This document shows, piece by piece, positions 14,150 through 14,587 of a stretch of 14,587 bases of DNA (position 1 is the stretch's first letter; each line of letters opens with the position of its first letter). The position numbers and the translations under genes are program-made. Origin of the DNA: UMGS363 sp051881775 (lineage in GTDB: Bacteria; Bacillota; Clostridia; Oscillospirales; Ruminococcaceae); the NCBI GenBank assembly GCA_051881775.1, contig JBJEQN010000056.1:1-14587 (forward strand). Direction: 5' to 3'. Below the pieces are notes generated by a model. It ran no database searches. It was not told the origin of the DNA and saw only the letters and a program-made list of their open reading frames with translations.

Positions 14150-14178
14150 TTGAAACCTGCGGTATAATATGCTATAAT
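14150..14178 (+). promoter_or_regulatory. Promoter of the DtxR-family gene
   Basis: TTGAAA (14150-14155), a 17-base spacer and TATAAT (14173-14178) preceded by TGC as an extended -10. A strong promoter, giving a leader of about 45 bases. Confidence 0.85.
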
Positions 14179-14231
14179 AATTCTTAAAACAACGAACGGA
14201 AAAAATCACAGCAGAAAGCAGGTGCCGTATC

Positions 14232-14587
14232 ATGCCGAATCTTTACGAATCGGGCGAAAATTATCTTGAGACCATACTTATCCTTCAGAAAAAAGGCGTA
14301 TCCGTGCGCTCGGTGGACATTGCCAACGAGCTGTCCTTTTCAAAGCCAAGCGTAAGCAGAGCTGTGGGCATACTTAAAAACGGCGGATTTATCGAAGTTA
14401 ACCCCGACGGCTTCATCACTCTTACCGAAGCCGGAAAAGAGGTCGCCGAGCGCATATACGAAAGGCACCTTGTACTGTCAAAGTGGCTTATGGACATAGG
14501 CGTTGACGAGCAGACCGCCGCCGCAGACGCCTGCAAGCTGGAACACGACATCAGCGCCGAATCCTTTGAAAAGCTGAAGGAGCATAT
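14232..14587 (+). CDS. DtxR/MntR-family metal-dependent transcriptional repressor (partial)
   Basis: 118 codons are visible before the window ends, so the C-terminus is missing. The N-terminal winged helix reads ESGENYLETILIL (6-18), VDIANELSFSKPSVSRAVGIL (28-48) and the wing ITLTEAGKEVAERIYERH (62-79), as in DtxR and MntR. The start of the dimerisation domain is IGVDEQ...ACKLEHDIS (89-108). Metal-site positions: C101, E104 and H105 match DtxR C102, E105 and H106, while N10 stands in place of DtxR Met10 or MntR Asp8. H79 is kept, but the other ancillary ligands appear to be S83 and A97. It should repress iron- or manganese-uptake genes when metal is bound. The ATG at 14232 follows GCAGGTG, a modest ribosome binding site. 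Confidence 0.88.
   Translation, partial: MPNLYESGENYLETILILQKKGVSVRSVDIANELSFSKPSVSRAVGILKNGGFIEVNPDGFITLTEAGKEVAERIYERHLVLSKWLMDIGVDEQTAAADACKLEHDISAESFEKLKEH

Overview
The window looks like chromosomal DNA of a low-to-moderate GC member of the Clostridia, most likely an Oscillospiraceae/Ruminococcus-type gut anaerobe. This placement is inferred from gene style, clear sigma-A-like promoters, AGGAGG-type ribosome binding sites and abundant short palindromic repeats; no rRNA or other taxonomic marker is present. No tRNA, rRNA, CRISPR array or transposase gene was seen.

Left part (1-5615, all minus strand). A likely operon starts at an extended -10 promoter near 5655 and reads leftward: a CPBP-type membrane protein with a degenerate active site (TTG start), a TadA tRNA-adenosine deaminase fused in frame to a GNAT acetyltransferase, a second free-standing GNAT, S-methyl-5-thioribose-1-phosphate isomerase (mtnA, overlapping the GNAT stop) and an amidohydrolase of the MTA/SAH deaminase family. 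The last two point to 5'-methylthioadenosine salvage in which the purine is deaminated first. A PD-(D/E)XK nuclease/transposase-family gene with its own consensus promoter runs off the left edge.

Middle (5616-12290, plus strand). A 640-bp gene-free stretch holds a heptad-repeat palindrome into whose loop a 152-bp MITE-like element appears to have inserted. Then comes a metal-resistance operon: a CadC/SmtB-like ArsR repressor with both metal sites visible, a SAM-dependent methyltransferase, and a two-HMA Zn/Cd/Pb-type P1B ATPase, with an operator-like dyad at the promoter. A second heptad palindrome (9622-9788) separates it from a glycogen branching enzyme gene (glgB) with its own consensus promoter. 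Downstream of glgB a cluster of TTTTCCACA sites (DnaA-box-like) precedes a gene for a 91-residue protein with one C-terminal membrane segment.

Right part (12291-14587). An inverted second copy of the MITE-like element lies between the small gene and a convergent minus-strand diguanylate cyclase gene (pseudo-receiver, two PAS-like regions, GGDEF). The cyclase gene diverges from a DtxR-family metal-dependent repressor gene cut by the right edge. The 196-bp gap between them carries two strong promoters and a shared inverted repeat.

The most unusual points are the nested and mirrored non-coding elements, the methyltransferase embedded in the metal-efflux operon, the TadA-GNAT junction that looks like a frameshift scar, the loss of all CPBP catalytic residues, and the TTTTCCACA cluster far from any dnaA gene in view.
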